Shown piece by piece: positions 7,804 through 17,198 of a stretch of 64,000 nucleotides of DNA; the first letter of the stretch is position 1; each line of letters begins with the position of its first letter. A program made the position numbers and the translations under genes. The notes under the pieces are model-generated. The model was not told the origin of the DNA, did not search any database, and was given only the letters and a program-made list of their open reading frames with translations. The stretch is taken from NCBI GenBank assembly GCA_024742305.1, contig JANSYQ010000003.1, positions 1 to 64,000 of the forward strand, written 5' to 3'. The stretch comes from a bacterium. Its GTDB lineage: Bacteria > Bacteroidota > Bacteroidia > Flavobacteriales_D > Crocinitomicaceae.

Positions 7804-9267
7804 TCAATCATAAGCTTCGCAGTTTTTCCACTTTTTGCCAGGACCACGATTCAATCCATGGCTCGGTTGGAATCTTCCTTTGCATTTTGGGTTGTAGAGA
7901 ATAGGAATTTTCAAATGAACATATACATCCGCGCCGTACAAGTTCGCATTGGTGATCCAGCTCCACAATTTGTCCGTACCTAGAGTTAAGGGGCCCAAGC
8001 GTAATGCCGCCCCCATTTGTGGGTAGCGATACTCGTACAAGCTAAGTGGAATCGAAAAACCAATCCATGGCGATTCATAACGCGGCGTTACAGACAAACT
8101 ATTGGCATGTCGTACGCCGAATGTTCTTCTTCCTGCCGGAATTCCCTGAATCCAAGTAGCATTGATGTAAATTCTAGATGCCCAAGCATTGTAATCGAAC
8201 TGGGCAGAAAAAAATGTGGGCAAGCTCATCTTGTTCGGCTGTCGTACTTCTCCCTGCTGAATGTTATTTTCTTGTTGTGCATACAAATCCACGGCATTAT
8301 CCTCATTTGGCTCTGCATCTTGATATTGCTCCCAATCGAAATTGCTGAAATTATAGCCCGCATACAACACTTGATCTTCGGGAAACTTAATCGAACCAAG
8401 ATCCATAAGCGAAACGCCTATTTTGTATTTGTATGAATTGTCTCGACAACCGAATCGCGCTGAATTTGGATAATACGTCGATGCTTCTCCCATCATTCGT
8501 TGGTAGGTAAAACCAAGATCAAAACCCCAACCATTTCCCGTGTTGAATTGAGGTTCGGGTGTATACATCGCATCCACAACAAAATCATTGTAGCTAATTA
8601 GTGAATCATTATCAACCAGGAAATCGACATCATAAATATTCGCTCCACCTCCAGCTATCGGAAAGAATTTTGAAATGGAGATTCCCGCCATGAACATATC
8701 CTGCCGGTTCTTTCTGAAGGTATACGCAAAAGTTCCCTTGATTTCTCCAAATTGCGAAGAGGCTACTCGAAGTCGTTCCATTTGATAATTAACGTCATGC
8801 TGCACCACATAATCTGCCACACCATTTTCAATAAATTGCGCTACATAATCGGGAACACCGCGCACATCTGTGTAACTCCGAACACCGGTTGAAAGTCCAG
8901 CAGCAAAATCTCCCTGGCTCCAAACCGCTGCAAGCGTATGAACAAAGTTTCGATTGTACGCGTGATACTTGTTTCTAGACTGATTATACTGAAGGTCGTT
9001 TTCGTCAATATTCAGCGTTCCTCTCCGCGCATCCCGAGCGAGTCCCATCCAGTTTTGATCCTCCAAATACACCAAATCATTGTTTACATAAGATCCTGCT
9101 CCAACAACGTTGATATCCAACCAAACCTTCGCGTCCAAGATGGAAGACGGGTTCACAAACACACTATTCGTGGGCATGTAATTGCTGTGCAGCGAACCGA
9201 AGTTATTTTGGGCGTACCCCATCAGTCCACACAGTAAAAAACTATATGTAATTAACTGTTTAATCAA
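7804..9267 (-). CDS. DUF5723 family outer-membrane protein
   Basis: A 487-residue exported protein with a signal peptide (about residues 1-20, ending GYAQ). The start of the mature protein (PTNSVFVNPSSILDAKVWLDI) and the many alternating aromatic/polar strands are typical of the DUF5723 family, whose members are predicted beta-barrels of unknown function in Bacteroidota and are distantly like PorP/SprF and PorV-type proteins. The start must be TTG (9267-9265): the frame is closed upstream by a stop at 9276-9274, which is itself the gapA stop, and no ATG precedes the signal peptide. It follows gapA by 6 bases, so it is probably co-transcribed. Confidence 0.75.
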   Translation of the reverse strand: MIKQLITYSFLLCGLMGYAQNNFGSLHSNYMPTNSVFVNPSSILDAKVWLDINVVGAGSYVNNDLVYLEDQNWMGLARDARRGTLNIDENDLQYNQSRNKYHAYNRNFVHTLAAVWSQGDFAAGLSTGVRSYTDVRGVPDYVAQFIENGVADYVVQHDVNYQMERLRVASSQFGEIKGTFAYTFRKNRQDMFMAGISISKFFPIAGGGANIYDVDFLVDNDSLISYNDFVVDAMYTPEPQFNTGNGWGFDLGFTYQRMMGEASTYYPNSARFGCRDNSYKYKIGVSLMDLGSIKFPEDQVLYAGYNFSNFDWEQYQDAEPNEDNAVDLYAQQENNIQQGEVRQPNKMSLPTFFSAQFDYNAWASRIYINATWIQGIPAGRRTFGVRHANSLSVTPRYESPWIGFSIPLSLYEYRYPQMGAALRLGPLTLGTDKLWSWITNANLYGADVYVHLKIPILYNPKCKGRFQPSHGLNRGPGKKWKNCEAYD

Positions 9268-9273
9268 TACGTA

Positions 9274-10263
9274 TTATAATCGCTGGAAGAGATCTACCAA
9301 TCTATTTGAGTATCCGGCTTCGTTATCATACCAGCCCACAATTTTCACCATGTTCCCAATGACACTTGTCAATTGCGCATCAAACAAACAACTGTTGGGG
9401 TTTCCTAAAATATCCACAGAAACCAATGGGTCCTCTGTATAGGCAAGTATGTTCTTCAATTCTCCTTCAGCAGCCGTTTTCATTGCTGCTTTGATTTCAT
9501 CCTCCGTCGGTGGATTTTCTACCACAAGGGTTAAATCCGTCAATGAACCATCTGGCACCGGAACTCGCATTCCACAACCACCGATATGCCCTTCAAGTTC
9601 TGGAAAAATCTTCGCCAGTGCCTTTGCAGCTCCTGTTGTGGTAGGCACGATAGACTCCGCAGCAGCTCGTGCTCGACGCAAATCTTTGTGAGGTGCATCA
9701 TGCAAACGCTGGTCCGACGTATAGGAATGCACCGTAGTAATAAAAGCACTTTGAATTGTACAGAGTTCCTTCATTACTTTGACCATTGGCGCTGCAGAAT
9801 TCGTCGTACAGGATGCGTTTGATATCAATGTGTCTTCGCTTGAAAGAATGTGATCATTGACACCAAGAACTACTGTTTTCACATCTGCAGAATGCGGCGG
9901 TGCAGAGAGAACAATTTTCTTGGCTCCTCCCTCGAAGTGCTTTGATGCCGATTCACGCGTTCGGAACAGTCCGGTAGATTCCAATACATATTCCGCACCT
10001 AGATCGGACCAAGGAATTTCGACAGGATCTGAAATCTGCGTGAAAACTACCTTCCGACCGTTTTCAAACACAAGGGCATTTCCCTCAACGGAAAATTCCA
10101 TTGGGAAACGTCGGTGGACGCTGTCGTATTTAAGAAGATGTGCAAGGGTTTCAATCGGAGCTAGATCATTTACGGCAACGACCTCTACCTGTTCATGGTT
10201 GATGGCGGCACGTAAAAAGTAGCGACCAATGCGGCCGAATCCATTAATTCCGACTTTCTTCAT
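9274..10263 (-). CDS. gapA: Type I glyceraldehyde-3-phosphate dehydrogenase
   Basis: A 329-residue glycolytic enzyme that oxidises and phosphorylates glyceraldehyde 3-phosphate with NAD. Visible motifs are the Rossmann start KVGINGFGRIGR (3-14), VNDLA (32-36, Asp favouring NAD), the active-site SNASCTTN with catalytic Cys about residue 152, the catalytic His region (HSYTSDQRLHD) and the C-terminal GWYDNEAGYSNR. Length is usual for the family. The ATG is at 10263, with a candidate -7 element (TACATTTA) about 20 bases upstream. A strong terminator separates it from the upstream large gene, so it has its own promoter. The downstream gene follows 6 bases later. Confidence 0.97.
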   Translation of the reverse strand: MKKVGINGFGRIGRYFLRAAINHEQVEVVAVNDLAPIETLAHLLKYDSVHRRFPMEFSVEGNALVFENGRKVVFTQISDPVEIPWSDLGAEYVLESTGLFRTRESASKHFEGGAKKIVLSAPPHSADVKTVVLGVNDHILSSEDTLISNASCTTNSAAPMVKVMKELCTIQSAFITTVHSYTSDQRLHDAPHKDLRRARAAAESIVPTTTGAAKALAKIFPELEGHIGGCGMRVPVPDGSLTDLTLVVENPPTEDEIKAAMKTAAEGELKNILAYTEDPLVSVDILGNPNSCLFDAQLTSVIGNMVKIVGWYDNEAGYSNRLVDLFQRL

Positions 10264-10319
10264 TTTCCTTGCTTTTATATAAATGTAACGATCTCATTCG
10301 GCAATTCCGTATGCTGGAG

Positions 10320-10353
10320 CAAAAAAAAGGCGACCCAAAAGAGTCGCCTTTTC
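10320..10353 (-). terminator. Intrinsic terminator after the T9SS cargo gene
   Basis: A stem GGCGAC (10329-10334) pairs with GTCGCC (10343-10348) around an 8-base loop; on the minus strand it ends in an eight-T run. It lies 16 bases beyond the stop of the 10369-12804 gene and before the gapA start. On the plus strand it also has a short T-run, but no plus-strand gene precedes it. Confidence 0.85.
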
Positions 10354-10368
10354 GTTATCGTTTGTGGA

Positions 10369-12804
10369 TCATTGAAGTACCTCAATAAACCCGTGTTTTT
10401 GCAATTGTTCTCCTCCTTCAATCGTTGCATCGATGATGTAGAAGTACGTTCCTTCGCTTACTGGTTGACCGTTGGAAGTTCCGTCCCAACCACCGTTCGG
10501 ATCAGAGAATTCATAGATCAAGTTCCCCCAGCGATTTGTGATACGACAATTAAAGGTCTCAAGTCCATCTGCCTCAACGCTCCAAATATCATTTCCTGCC
10601 ATTGAAGTGAGTGAAATTACGTTCGGCGCGACAATATCACAGAGCTTGTAGTCAACAACCGCTTGAGCACTTGCACTGTGGCACTCGTTGGAGACTTCCA
10701 CCTCGTAAATGCCTGGTTCGGTGACGGTAATTGACTGTGTCGAGGCACCGGTTGACCAACTCCAATTCGTAACCGACTCTTCATTCACCACCGACAACGG
10801 ATATTGAACACCTTGACAGAGGACGGTATCTTGAAGCGATGCCCAAACATAGGATGGGAACTCGACGACCATGTCGACGGAGCTGTTACAAGCGTCATCC
10901 GTGTAGGTTAATGTGTACGTACCCGGTGTGGATGTCGTGACAAATGGATTCTCTGCTGTATTGCCCGGCGTGAAAGTAATTGCCGTGTCAGATGCAACCC
11001 AAGAACCTCCCCCATAAGAATTCGTTCCTTCCAATTGAACACCATAATAACATCCTAGTGTGTCGTTTTGAATCGTTGGCTGCGGAAGAACATACAAGAA
11101 TACAGTGGTATCGTAAGCACAACCAAAGTCGTCCACTACATTGAACGTGTATCCGTAATTCCCCGGAGTGTTTGGTTGAACTGTCAGTAAGGTATCGTTC
11201 TGACCATCAATAATAGTTGGGTCATCCGTCCACTCTTCACTAACAATATAATTTTGGTACGACGCCGATCCCGGGAACAAAGACTGATCGAAGAACAAGC
11301 CCCATTCGAAGATATAACCGTCGTCAATTCCAAGGTTATCTTGAACAATAATCGTCCACTGTCCATTTACTGGACAACCAGCAAACGAGGAGAAATCATC
11401 TTCTGGAAGGAACACCCCATTCGGATTCAAAGACGGGTTTCCGTTTCCAAAGTTCGGCGCTGGGATCGTGTTGTTGTTTCCAATTTCTGTTGGATAATCG
11501 CCCCAAGTGTTGAATACAGAACTAAAACAGTACTCCCAGCCTTCGCCTGGACCACCGCCTCCAGTATCATCAATGGGATCCCCCATGTAAGTTCCTCCTC
11601 CGGAAACACCTCCAGGAATAAAGCCTGGGCTGTACGAGTTCAATAAAGTTACTTGCGTTCCATTCGGACATTGCAAAGCGATTTCCAAATCTCCTAAGTA
11701 CGAATGCTCCATCGTGATACACACTTGGTTTAAGTCTTGTGAGTTCTGAATTGTTGCACTTTGCGGGAATCCCGAAATATCAATTGGCGCTTGGTATTGA
11801 GCTCCCGAACCGTCGGGCAAATACGTCAAACCTGCAAAAGAACCTCCCAATTGGAAAGTACCCGGTGGAATGTCTACTCCAACGGTATCTGTTTGCGTCA
11901 CTCCTCCAATTAACGTGGTGTTTTCGCCCAAACAAACCGTGTCTTCTAACGGTCCTGTCCCCGTAAAATCAGGCAATTGAGAAACGCGCACTTTACATAA
12001 AATACGATCAATTTGAGGGAACTGGTCTGTAATTCCAAGATCTACAATAAACCCGTTACGTGTTGGAGGCGTGAACCAAATTGAATCATTATTTGGATAG
12101 GTACCACCGTCTGAAATGTTCCAATCGAAATCGATGTTGGTATTCACATCTTGCGAGTATCCATATCCTGTTGACTCGAAAGAGTAAGGAAAATCGGGCG
12201 TTGCCACGAATAAAATACTATCTCCAAAACAAACGTCCACGAATCCTGTATCTAATGGATTCAGCGCATTGGGTCCTTGTCCATTCACATACGCTTCGAT
12301 GTGTGGCATAAACGGCTGCGCTTGGTTACCACATTGCGCATTCGCAACCCATCCAGTTCCTTCGTTGGCTCCATCAGAAATAAACACAACTGTCAAACAT
12401 CCACTAGGGTTGTTCCAACTAGCAGTGTACGCAAAACCGTTGGGATCCGTATCAGAGTTGTGCACTCCAAGCAACGGTGAATTCGTGTTCGGACCGTCAT
12501 AAACGTAGATGGAATCTGATCCATCTACATCAAACTCAAACCCGGCATTAATGGCCCAAGTCAATGTCATTTTTGTTCCTTGCGTAAGGTCCGGACAGAA
12601 AACCGTTGTGTCGTTGAAGTTCGCAGAGTAGTTTGCCGCTCCCTGATCATCAAAGAAGTTATTTCCCGATGTACCAAATGTACTACAGTCTGCCGGAGAA
12701 TTTTCAGGATACCCTGTATCCCCCATCAATACTGATTGCGCTGATAATGAAACTGATACAACAAGTCCAACGAAAAGCGCAGCTATTTTTAACGTTCCTT
12801 TCAT
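10369..12804 (-). CDS. T9SS-exported CUB/P-domain surface protein
   Basis: An 811-residue secreted protein. Residues 1-22 are a signal peptide (ends SLSAQ). A CUB-like domain spans about 38-160 (GSDSIYVYDGPNTNSPLLG, then GCLTVVFISDG). A proprotein-convertase-type P domain lies near 340-510 (VCITMEHSYLGDLEIALQCP, then GQWTIIVQDN). PKD/Ig-like strands follow, and the last 85 residues are the gliding-motility-associated sorting module (NVISLTSMAGNDIW, RWGNLIYEF, GGWDGTSNGQPVSEGTYFY). That C-terminal module is a type IX secretion signal (type B), so the protein is expected on the cell surface or in the medium. No catalytic domain is seen. It follows a small secreted-protein gene by one base. Confidence 0.88.
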   Translation of the reverse strand: MKGTLKIAALFVGLVVSVSLSAQSVLMGDTGYPENSPADCSTFGTSGNNFFDDQGAANYSANFNDTTVFCPDLTQGTKMTLTWAINAGFEFDVDGSDSIYVYDGPNTNSPLLGVHNSDTDPNGFAYTASWNNPSGCLTVVFISDGANEGTGWVANAQCGNQAQPFMPHIEAYVNGQGPNALNPLDTGFVDVCFGDSILFVATPDFPYSFESTGYGYSQDVNTNIDFDWNISDGGTYPNNDSIWFTPPTRNGFIVDLGITDQFPQIDRILCKVRVSQLPDFTGTGPLEDTVCLGENTTLIGGVTQTDTVGVDIPPGTFQLGGSFAGLTYLPDGSGAQYQAPIDISGFPQSATIQNSQDLNQVCITMEHSYLGDLEIALQCPNGTQVTLLNSYSPGFIPGGVSGGGTYMGDPIDDTGGGGPGEGWEYCFSSVFNTWGDYPTEIGNNNTIPAPNFGNGNPSLNPNGVFLPEDDFSSFAGCPVNGQWTIIVQDNLGIDDGYIFEWGLFFDQSLFPGSASYQNYIVSEEWTDDPTIIDGQNDTLLTVQPNTPGNYGYTFNVVDDFGCAYDTTVFLYVLPQPTIQNDTLGCYYGVQLEGTNSYGGGSWVASDTAITFTPGNTAENPFVTTSTPGTYTLTYTDDACNSSVDMVVEFPSYVWASLQDTVLCQGVQYPLSVVNEESVTNWSWSTGASTQSITVTEPGIYEVEVSNECHSASAQAVVDYKLCDIVAPNVISLTSMAGNDIWSVEADGLETFNCRITNRWGNLIYEFSDPNGGWDGTSNGQPVSEGTYFYIIDATIEGGEQLQKHGFIEVLQ

Positions 12805-12805
12805 C

Positions 12806-13165
12806 TTACTTGTTTTTTAATTCGTGATTCAATACCCAAAAGGACTTAACAACCAACATTCGATCTTCTCCTTTTACCTTAAAATATTGGTTTTGTTCTG
12901 TAATTTTTAAGCCCATATCAACGAATGAAGTTGCATTCTCAGGAACATCAATTTCACTTAACTGAATTCCTTTTGACCCAATTTGATCGGTGAAATACAT
13001 CCCATTTTCTAAGGCGTAAGTCAACAATTCCAGTTTTTGTGGATCGTTTGCCTCTAAATTTTCAAGGGAACTTGCATCATAACTTGACAGCAAGCGTTGG
13101 TCATAATTTTGTGCTAGTAATCCTGCGGGTAACGACAGAATCCCCAGCAATAGCAATACTTTCAT
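12806..13165 (-). CDS. Small secreted protein upstream of T9SS cargo
   Basis: A 119-residue protein with a clear signal peptide (MKVLLLLGILSLPAGLLAQ). The mature 100 residues begin NYDQRLLSSYDASSL and contain no motif I recognise and no cysteine. It is predicted to be periplasmic or secreted. The gene ends one base before the start of the 811-residue T9SS cargo gene, so the two form an operon and the small protein may assist folding or export of that cargo (inference from position). The start ATG at 13165 gives a well-formed signal peptide. Confidence 0.7.
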   Translation of the reverse strand: MKVLLLLGILSLPAGLLAQNYDQRLLSSYDASSLENLEANDPQKLELLTYALENGMYFTDQIGSKGIQLSEIDVPENATSFVDMGLKITEQNQYFKVKGEDRMLVVKSFWVLNHELKNK

Positions 13166-13418
13166 AGCGTTTGTAGTTTAATTTTGCATCCATCTAAACA
13201 GTATAAAAAGGTAAATCTTAACGAAATGTGTTAAAATAAACTACTTTTTACCGACAGATCACACACTAAATTAACAATTATCGTTGACAATCCACGCAAG
13301 AAACGAAGAAGAATTGCGATCCTAAATCGGTTTCGCTCTCGCTAAAAATTGTTTATAAATAGTTCAAAATTGGGTAAAAGTTTCGCCTCAACTTCGAATG
13401 GGTAGAAGGCTAAAAATG

Positions 13419-13426
13419 TAGTTTTG
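13419..13426 (+). promoter_or_regulatory. -7 element for the transketolase operon
   Basis: TAGTTTTG fits the Bacteroidota TAnnTTTG element and lies 32 bases before the tktN start. No clear TTG was found at the -33 distance. The 293-base gap 13166-13458 otherwise holds AT-rich DNA without a recognisable gene or RNA. Confidence 0.55.
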
Positions 13427-13458
13427 CAAGCAGAATTTTTTGTAAAAATCACCAAAAC

Positions 13459-14301
13459 ATGGAAAACAACGAGTTAGCGCGCATTGCTTCACAAGTAAGA
13501 CGAGATATTGTACGGATGGTATCGGCAGTAAGTTCAGGTCACCCTGGAGGATCTCTTGGATGTGCAGACTTTCTGACAATGCTCTATTTCGACCAAATGA
13601 AGCACAACCCAAATGCATTTAGCATGGATGGTGAGGGCGAAGACTTATTTTTCCTTTCGAATGGACATATTTCTCCCGTTTGGTACAGTGTTTTGGCACG
13701 TGCTGGATACTTCTCTACGGAAGAATTGGCAACTTTCCGGAAAATTTCATCGCGACTACAAGGACACCCATCAACGGATAAAAACGTTCCTGGTGTTCGC
13801 ATGGCATCAGGATCTTTAGGACAAGGACTGTCTGTTGGAATCGGTGCTGCGTTGACAAAAAAATTGAACCAAGACGATACTTTGGTGTACACACTTCATG
13901 GTGATGGCGAATTACAAGAAGGACAGATTTGGGAAGCAGCCATGTATGCGGCAGCCAACAAAGTAGACAACCTCATCGCTACAATAGATTACAACGGGCG
14001 ACAAATTGACGGAGACGTGGACGACGTTCTAACTTTGGGTGATCTTTCTAAAAAGTGGCAAGCTTTTGGATGGGAAGTACTCGAAATGAACGGACACGAT
14101 TTCGTAGATATGCGTACGACTTTTGCAAAAGCGAAATCGTTAATTGGTAACGAAAAGCCTATAGTGATCGTTATGAGTACAGAAATGGGACAAGGTGTTG
14201 ACTACATGATGGGCACACATAAGTGGCACGGAGTTGCTCCAAACGATGAGCAATTGGCCGACGCTTTGAACCAATTGGAAGAAACTTTAGGAGACTATTA
14301 A
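13459..14301 (+). CDS. Transketolase, N-terminal subunit
   Basis: A 280-residue protein equal to the thiamine-diphosphate-binding half of transketolase. Motifs are SSGHPGGSLGCADFL (near 24-38), GSLGQGLSVGIGAAL, and the ThDP/Mg motif GDGELQEGQIWEAAMYA...NLIATIDYNGRQ. Together with the C-terminal subunit encoded at 15646 it moves two-carbon ketol units in the pentose phosphate pathway. Split transketolases are common in Bacteroidota and archaea, but the two halves are normally adjacent; here a VWA gene lies between them. Its TAA stop shares four bases with the probable ATT start of that gene. Confidence 0.93.
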   Translation: MENNELARIASQVRRDIVRMVSAVSSGHPGGSLGCADFLTMLYFDQMKHNPNAFSMDGEGEDLFFLSNGHISPVWYSVLARAGYFSTEELATFRKISSRLQGHPSTDKNVPGVRMASGSLGQGLSVGIGAALTKKLNQDDTLVYTLHGDGELQEGQIWEAAMYAAANKVDNLIATIDYNGRQIDGDVDDVLTLGDLSKKWQAFGWEVLEMNGHDFVDMRTTFAKAKSLIGNEKPIVIVMSTEMGQGVDYMMGTHKWHGVAPNDEQLADALNQLEETLGDY

Positions 14302-15649
14302 ACAACTACTCGTCATATTATTTGTTGCTGGAGCATTTTTCGCAAATGCCCAAGAGGAGAAAACTCGGATTCTCTTCATTCTCGACGCATCCAATAGTAT
14401 GAACGCCAAGTGGGATGGAGAAACGCGCATTCAAACAGCAAAAACATTACTCAGCAAAACAGTCGATGAGTTAGATGATATACCCAACTTGGAAGTTGGT
14501 TTGCGCGTTTATGGGCATCAATCTGCAATTACGCCCACTTTCGAGGACTGTAACGACACCAAACTAGAGGTTCCCATCGCATCGGGCAATAGCGCCGCTA
14601 TCAAAAGTCGAATTCAGGGCATTCAAGCCAAAGGGACCACGCCTATTGCACGCTCATTAGAAGCCGCTGCATCAGATTTCCCAGATAACACTGGACGCAA
14701 TATTATCATTCTCATCACCGATGGAATTGAAGCCTGCGATAATGATCCTTGTGTGATTGCCAAAAAATTGAAAGACAAAGAAGTCAACGTTACACCTTTC
14801 GTTATCGGTCTGGGACTTGATCTTTCCTACTTGGAAAAATTCAATTGTATCGGGAATTACGCAGAAGCGGAAACCAAAGATGCTTTTGAGAAAGTACTGG
14901 AAAGTGTGATTGCAAAAGCCGTGCTTAATACAACGGTTCAAATCAACCTAAATACGGTAGACGGAAAGCCGCTTGAAACCAATGTGGATATGTTCCTGTA
15001 CGAAGCCGGTACCACTGATTTGAAGTACACCTACACACATACATTAAACCGAAAAGGAAATCCTGACACCTTAATTTTGGATCCTGAGTTAAAGTATGAC
15101 TTGGTAGTAAATACTACGCCTCGTGTGGAACTGAAGGACATCACTATTGAAAAATTCAAGCACAATACTATCAACGTAGAAGCAGGTCAAGGCGAAATTC
15201 AATTCCGATTCACGAATGCCAACAAGCCGTACCAAATTGATGCTCGAATTTCCCAACAGGGGAAACCACAAACTCTGAACACACAAAAGATTGGTGAAAC
15301 GGACAAGTATTTGGTGGGATGGTACGATGTAGAAATATTGACCTTACCTCGAATTTACGTGGCGGTGAAAGTTACACAAAGTGGACTCGAAACTATCAGC
15401 ATCAAAGCCCCTGGATTTGTCAATTACACTGCTGGAAGCGCTATTGTGGGACAGATTTTCATAAAAAATGACAACGGAACCTGGGACTGGGTCTGTAACC
15501 TTGATGACGGAAGTCTTAAAGGTCGCTTCACACTACAACCGGGCGGTTACAAAATTATTTATCGAGTAAAACAGACCTACAAGTCTGAATATACCTTAGA
15601 AAAAGAATTTAGAATTAATTCAAACAGCACGACTACTCTGAAATTATGA
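14297..15649 (+). CDS. Secreted VWA-domain protein with apparent ATT start
   Basis: The encoded protein is about 450 residues. A von Willebrand A domain at about 25-205 keeps the metal-site motif DASNS (in [14 protein letters not shown]), the Thr in [13 protein letters not shown] and the Asp in [10 protein letters not shown]. About 245 residues of beta-rich repeats follow. The first ATG in frame (14399) falls inside the metal motif and cannot be the start. Reading upstream in frame gives a perfect signal peptide [18 protein letters not shown] preceded by ATT at 14297 and, three codons earlier, a TAG stop (14288); there is no ATG, GTG or TTG between. I therefore place the start at ATT, overlapping the tktN stop. 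AGGAG precedes it. The 3' end overlaps the next start (ATGATGG). Confidence 0.8.
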   Translation: MKQLLVILFVAGAFFANAQEEKTRILFILDASNSMNAKWDGETRIQTAKTLLSKTVDELDDIPNLEVGLRVYGHQSAITPTFEDCNDTKLEVPIASGNSAAIKSRIQGIQAKGTTPIARSLEAAASDFPDNTGRNIIILITDGIEACDNDPCVIAKKLKDKEVNVTPFVIGLGLDLSYLEKFNCIGNYAEAETKDAFEKVLESVIAKAVLNTTVQINLNTVDGKPLETNVDMFLYEAGTTDLKYTYTHTLNRKGNPDTLILDPELKYDLVVNTTPRVELKDITIEKFKHNTINVEAGQGEIQFRFTNANKPYQIDARISQQGKPQTLNTQKIGETDKYLVGWYDVEILTLPRIYVAVKVTQSGLETISIKAPGFVNYTAGSAIVGQIFIKNDNGTWDWVCNLDDGSLKGRFTLQPGGYKIIYRVKQTYKSEYTLEKEFRINSNSTTTLKL

Positions 15650-16608
15650 TGGAAACAATGGAATTTGAAGTACTAGGAAAGAAAGATACCCGCTCAGGAT
15701 TTGGCGAAGGATTACTCGAAATTGGGAAACAAAACAAGGATGTGGTTGCGTTGTGCGCCGACCTTACTGGATCATTGAAAATGAACGCCTTTCAAAATGA
15801 GTTTCCGGAGCGTTTCTTCCAAGCAGGAATTGCCGAGGCAAACATGATGGGAATGGCAGCCGGAATGACTATTGGAGGTAAAATTCCATTCACCGGAACC
15901 TTTGCCAACTTTTCAACTGGGCGCGTGTACGATCAAATTCGTCAGTCGATTGCGTACTCGAAGAAAAACGTTAAGATTTGTGCTTCTCACGCAGGACTAA
16001 CTCTTGGTGAAGATGGAGCCACGCACCAAATTCTAGAAGACATCGGCATGATGAAGATGCTTCCAAATATGACGGTGATTGTTCCAGCAGACTTCAATCA
16101 AACCAAGCAAGCTACAATGGCTATAGCCGCGCACGAAGGTCCTGTTTATTTACGATTTGGACGTCCATCCGTTCCTATTTTTGTGAAGCCCGATGCCAAT
16201 TTCCAAATTGGAAAAGCAGATGTATTAATCGAAGGAAGCGACGTTACCATCATTGCATGTGGTCATTTGGTTTGGAAATCTATTGAGGCAGCGCAAGAAT
16301 TAGCCAAGAAAGGAATTTCAGCCGAGGTAATAAATATGCACACGATTAAACCTTTGGATGAGCAAGCTGTCCTACAGTCAGTAGCAAAAACAAAATGCGT
16401 TGTTACTGCAGAAGAACATATGATCAACGGAGGGTTGGGAGATTCCATTGCGCAAGTTTTAACGCGTAATAACCCAGCGCCACAAGAGTACGTAGGAGTA
16501 AATGACACCTTCGGTGAAAGTGGAACTCCGGCAGAGTTGATGACCAAATACGGCATCGATACTCGAGATGTGATTGCAGCAGCAGAGCGCGTTATTCAAC
16601 GAAAGTAA
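15646..16608 (+). CDS. Transketolase, C-terminal subunit
   Basis: A 320-residue protein with the pyrimidine-binding domain of transketolase (residues about 8-175; catalytic Glu in [18 protein letters not shown], and [16 protein letters not shown]) and the C-terminal transketolase domain (about 190-310; [12 protein letters not shown] type strand, [15 protein letters not shown]). It partners the N-terminal subunit encoded at 13459. It starts at ATG 15646, overlapping the stop of the VWA gene by 4 bases; the second codon is also ATG. Three bases separate its stop from a sigma-factor gene, so sugar metabolism and an envelope-stress type regulator share a transcript. Confidence 0.93.
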   Translation: MMETMEFEVLGKKDTRSGFGEGLLEIGKQNKDVVALCADLTGSLKMNAFQNEFPERFFQAGIAEANMMGMAAGMTIGGKIPFTGTFANFSTGRVYDQIRQSIAYSKKNVKICASHAGLTLGEDGATHQILEDIGMMKMLPNMTVIVPADFNQTKQATMAIAAHEGPVYLRFGRPSVPIFVKPDANFQIGKADVLIEGSDVTIIACGHLVWKSIEAAQELAKKGISAEVINMHTIKPLDEQAVLQSVAKTKCVVTAEEHMINGGLGDSIAQVLTRNNPAPQEYVGVNDTFGESGTPAELMTKYGIDTRDVIAAAERVIQRK

Positions 16609-16611
16609 TTT

Positions 16612-17175
16612 ATGGGAAAACCCCTTGATGATTCTGAAATCCTGCAGCAATTTTCACAGGGGGGACAATCGGCTGAACTGGCGTTTCGTTCGCTGGTAGA
16701 TCAGCATGGACCTGCATTGTATCGTCAAATTCGTGGGATGGCTAAATCGCATGAACTCACCAACGATATTCTTCAAGACGTTTTCGTAAAAGTGTACCAA
16801 AACTTATCGGCGTTTAAAGGAGATTCTGCCTTGTACACCTGGATGTTCCGTATCGCACGCAACGAAACCATCAATTTTCTTCAAAAAGAACAACGCCGCT
16901 CCGGCGTGGATGTAGACGAACCCATTTTGGAAATCAAAGCGGGACATGCGGCACTCGATCAAATTAGCGGAGAGGAAATTTCGCAATTGCTTCAAGATGC
17001 CATCGATACGCTTCCAGACAAACAAGCAGCTGTATTTCAAATGAAGTACTTCGAAGATTTGCCCTACCACGAAATATCCAAAAGATTGGGCACCAGTGAA
17101 GGAGCCTTGAAAGCCAGCTTTTTTCATGCGAAGAAAAAAATTCAAGAATTTATTCTGCTACAATTAAACCATTGA
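16612..17175 (+). CDS. ECF-type RNA polymerase sigma factor
   Basis: A 187-residue sigma-70 family protein of extracytoplasmic-function type. Region 2 lies near residues 28-95 (DILQDVFVKVYQNLSAFKGD, then LYTWMFRIARNETINFLQ), region 4 near 125-180 (LPDKQAAVFQMKYFEDLPYH, then EISKRLGTSEGALKASFFHA). It would direct polymerase to a small regulon. The two following genes encode a single-pass membrane protein and a small periplasmic protein, the usual set-up of an ECF sigma factor with its membrane regulator and a sensor. It sits 3 bases after the transketolase gene. Confidence 0.92.
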   Translation: MGKPLDDSEILQQFSQGGQSAELAFRSLVDQHGPALYRQIRGMAKSHELTNDILQDVFVKVYQNLSAFKGDSALYTWMFRIARNETINFLQKEQRRSGVDVDEPILEIKAGHAALDQISGEEISQLLQDAIDTLPDKQAAVFQMKYFEDLPYHEISKRLGTSEGALKASFFHAKKKIQEFILLQLNH

Positions 17176-17198
17176 GACAGTTAACTATCTAACAAGAA

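Noticed and set aside
12806-13165. Small gene as a lipoprotein
   Set aside because: The signal peptide ends LLAQ and there is no Cys for lipid attachment.
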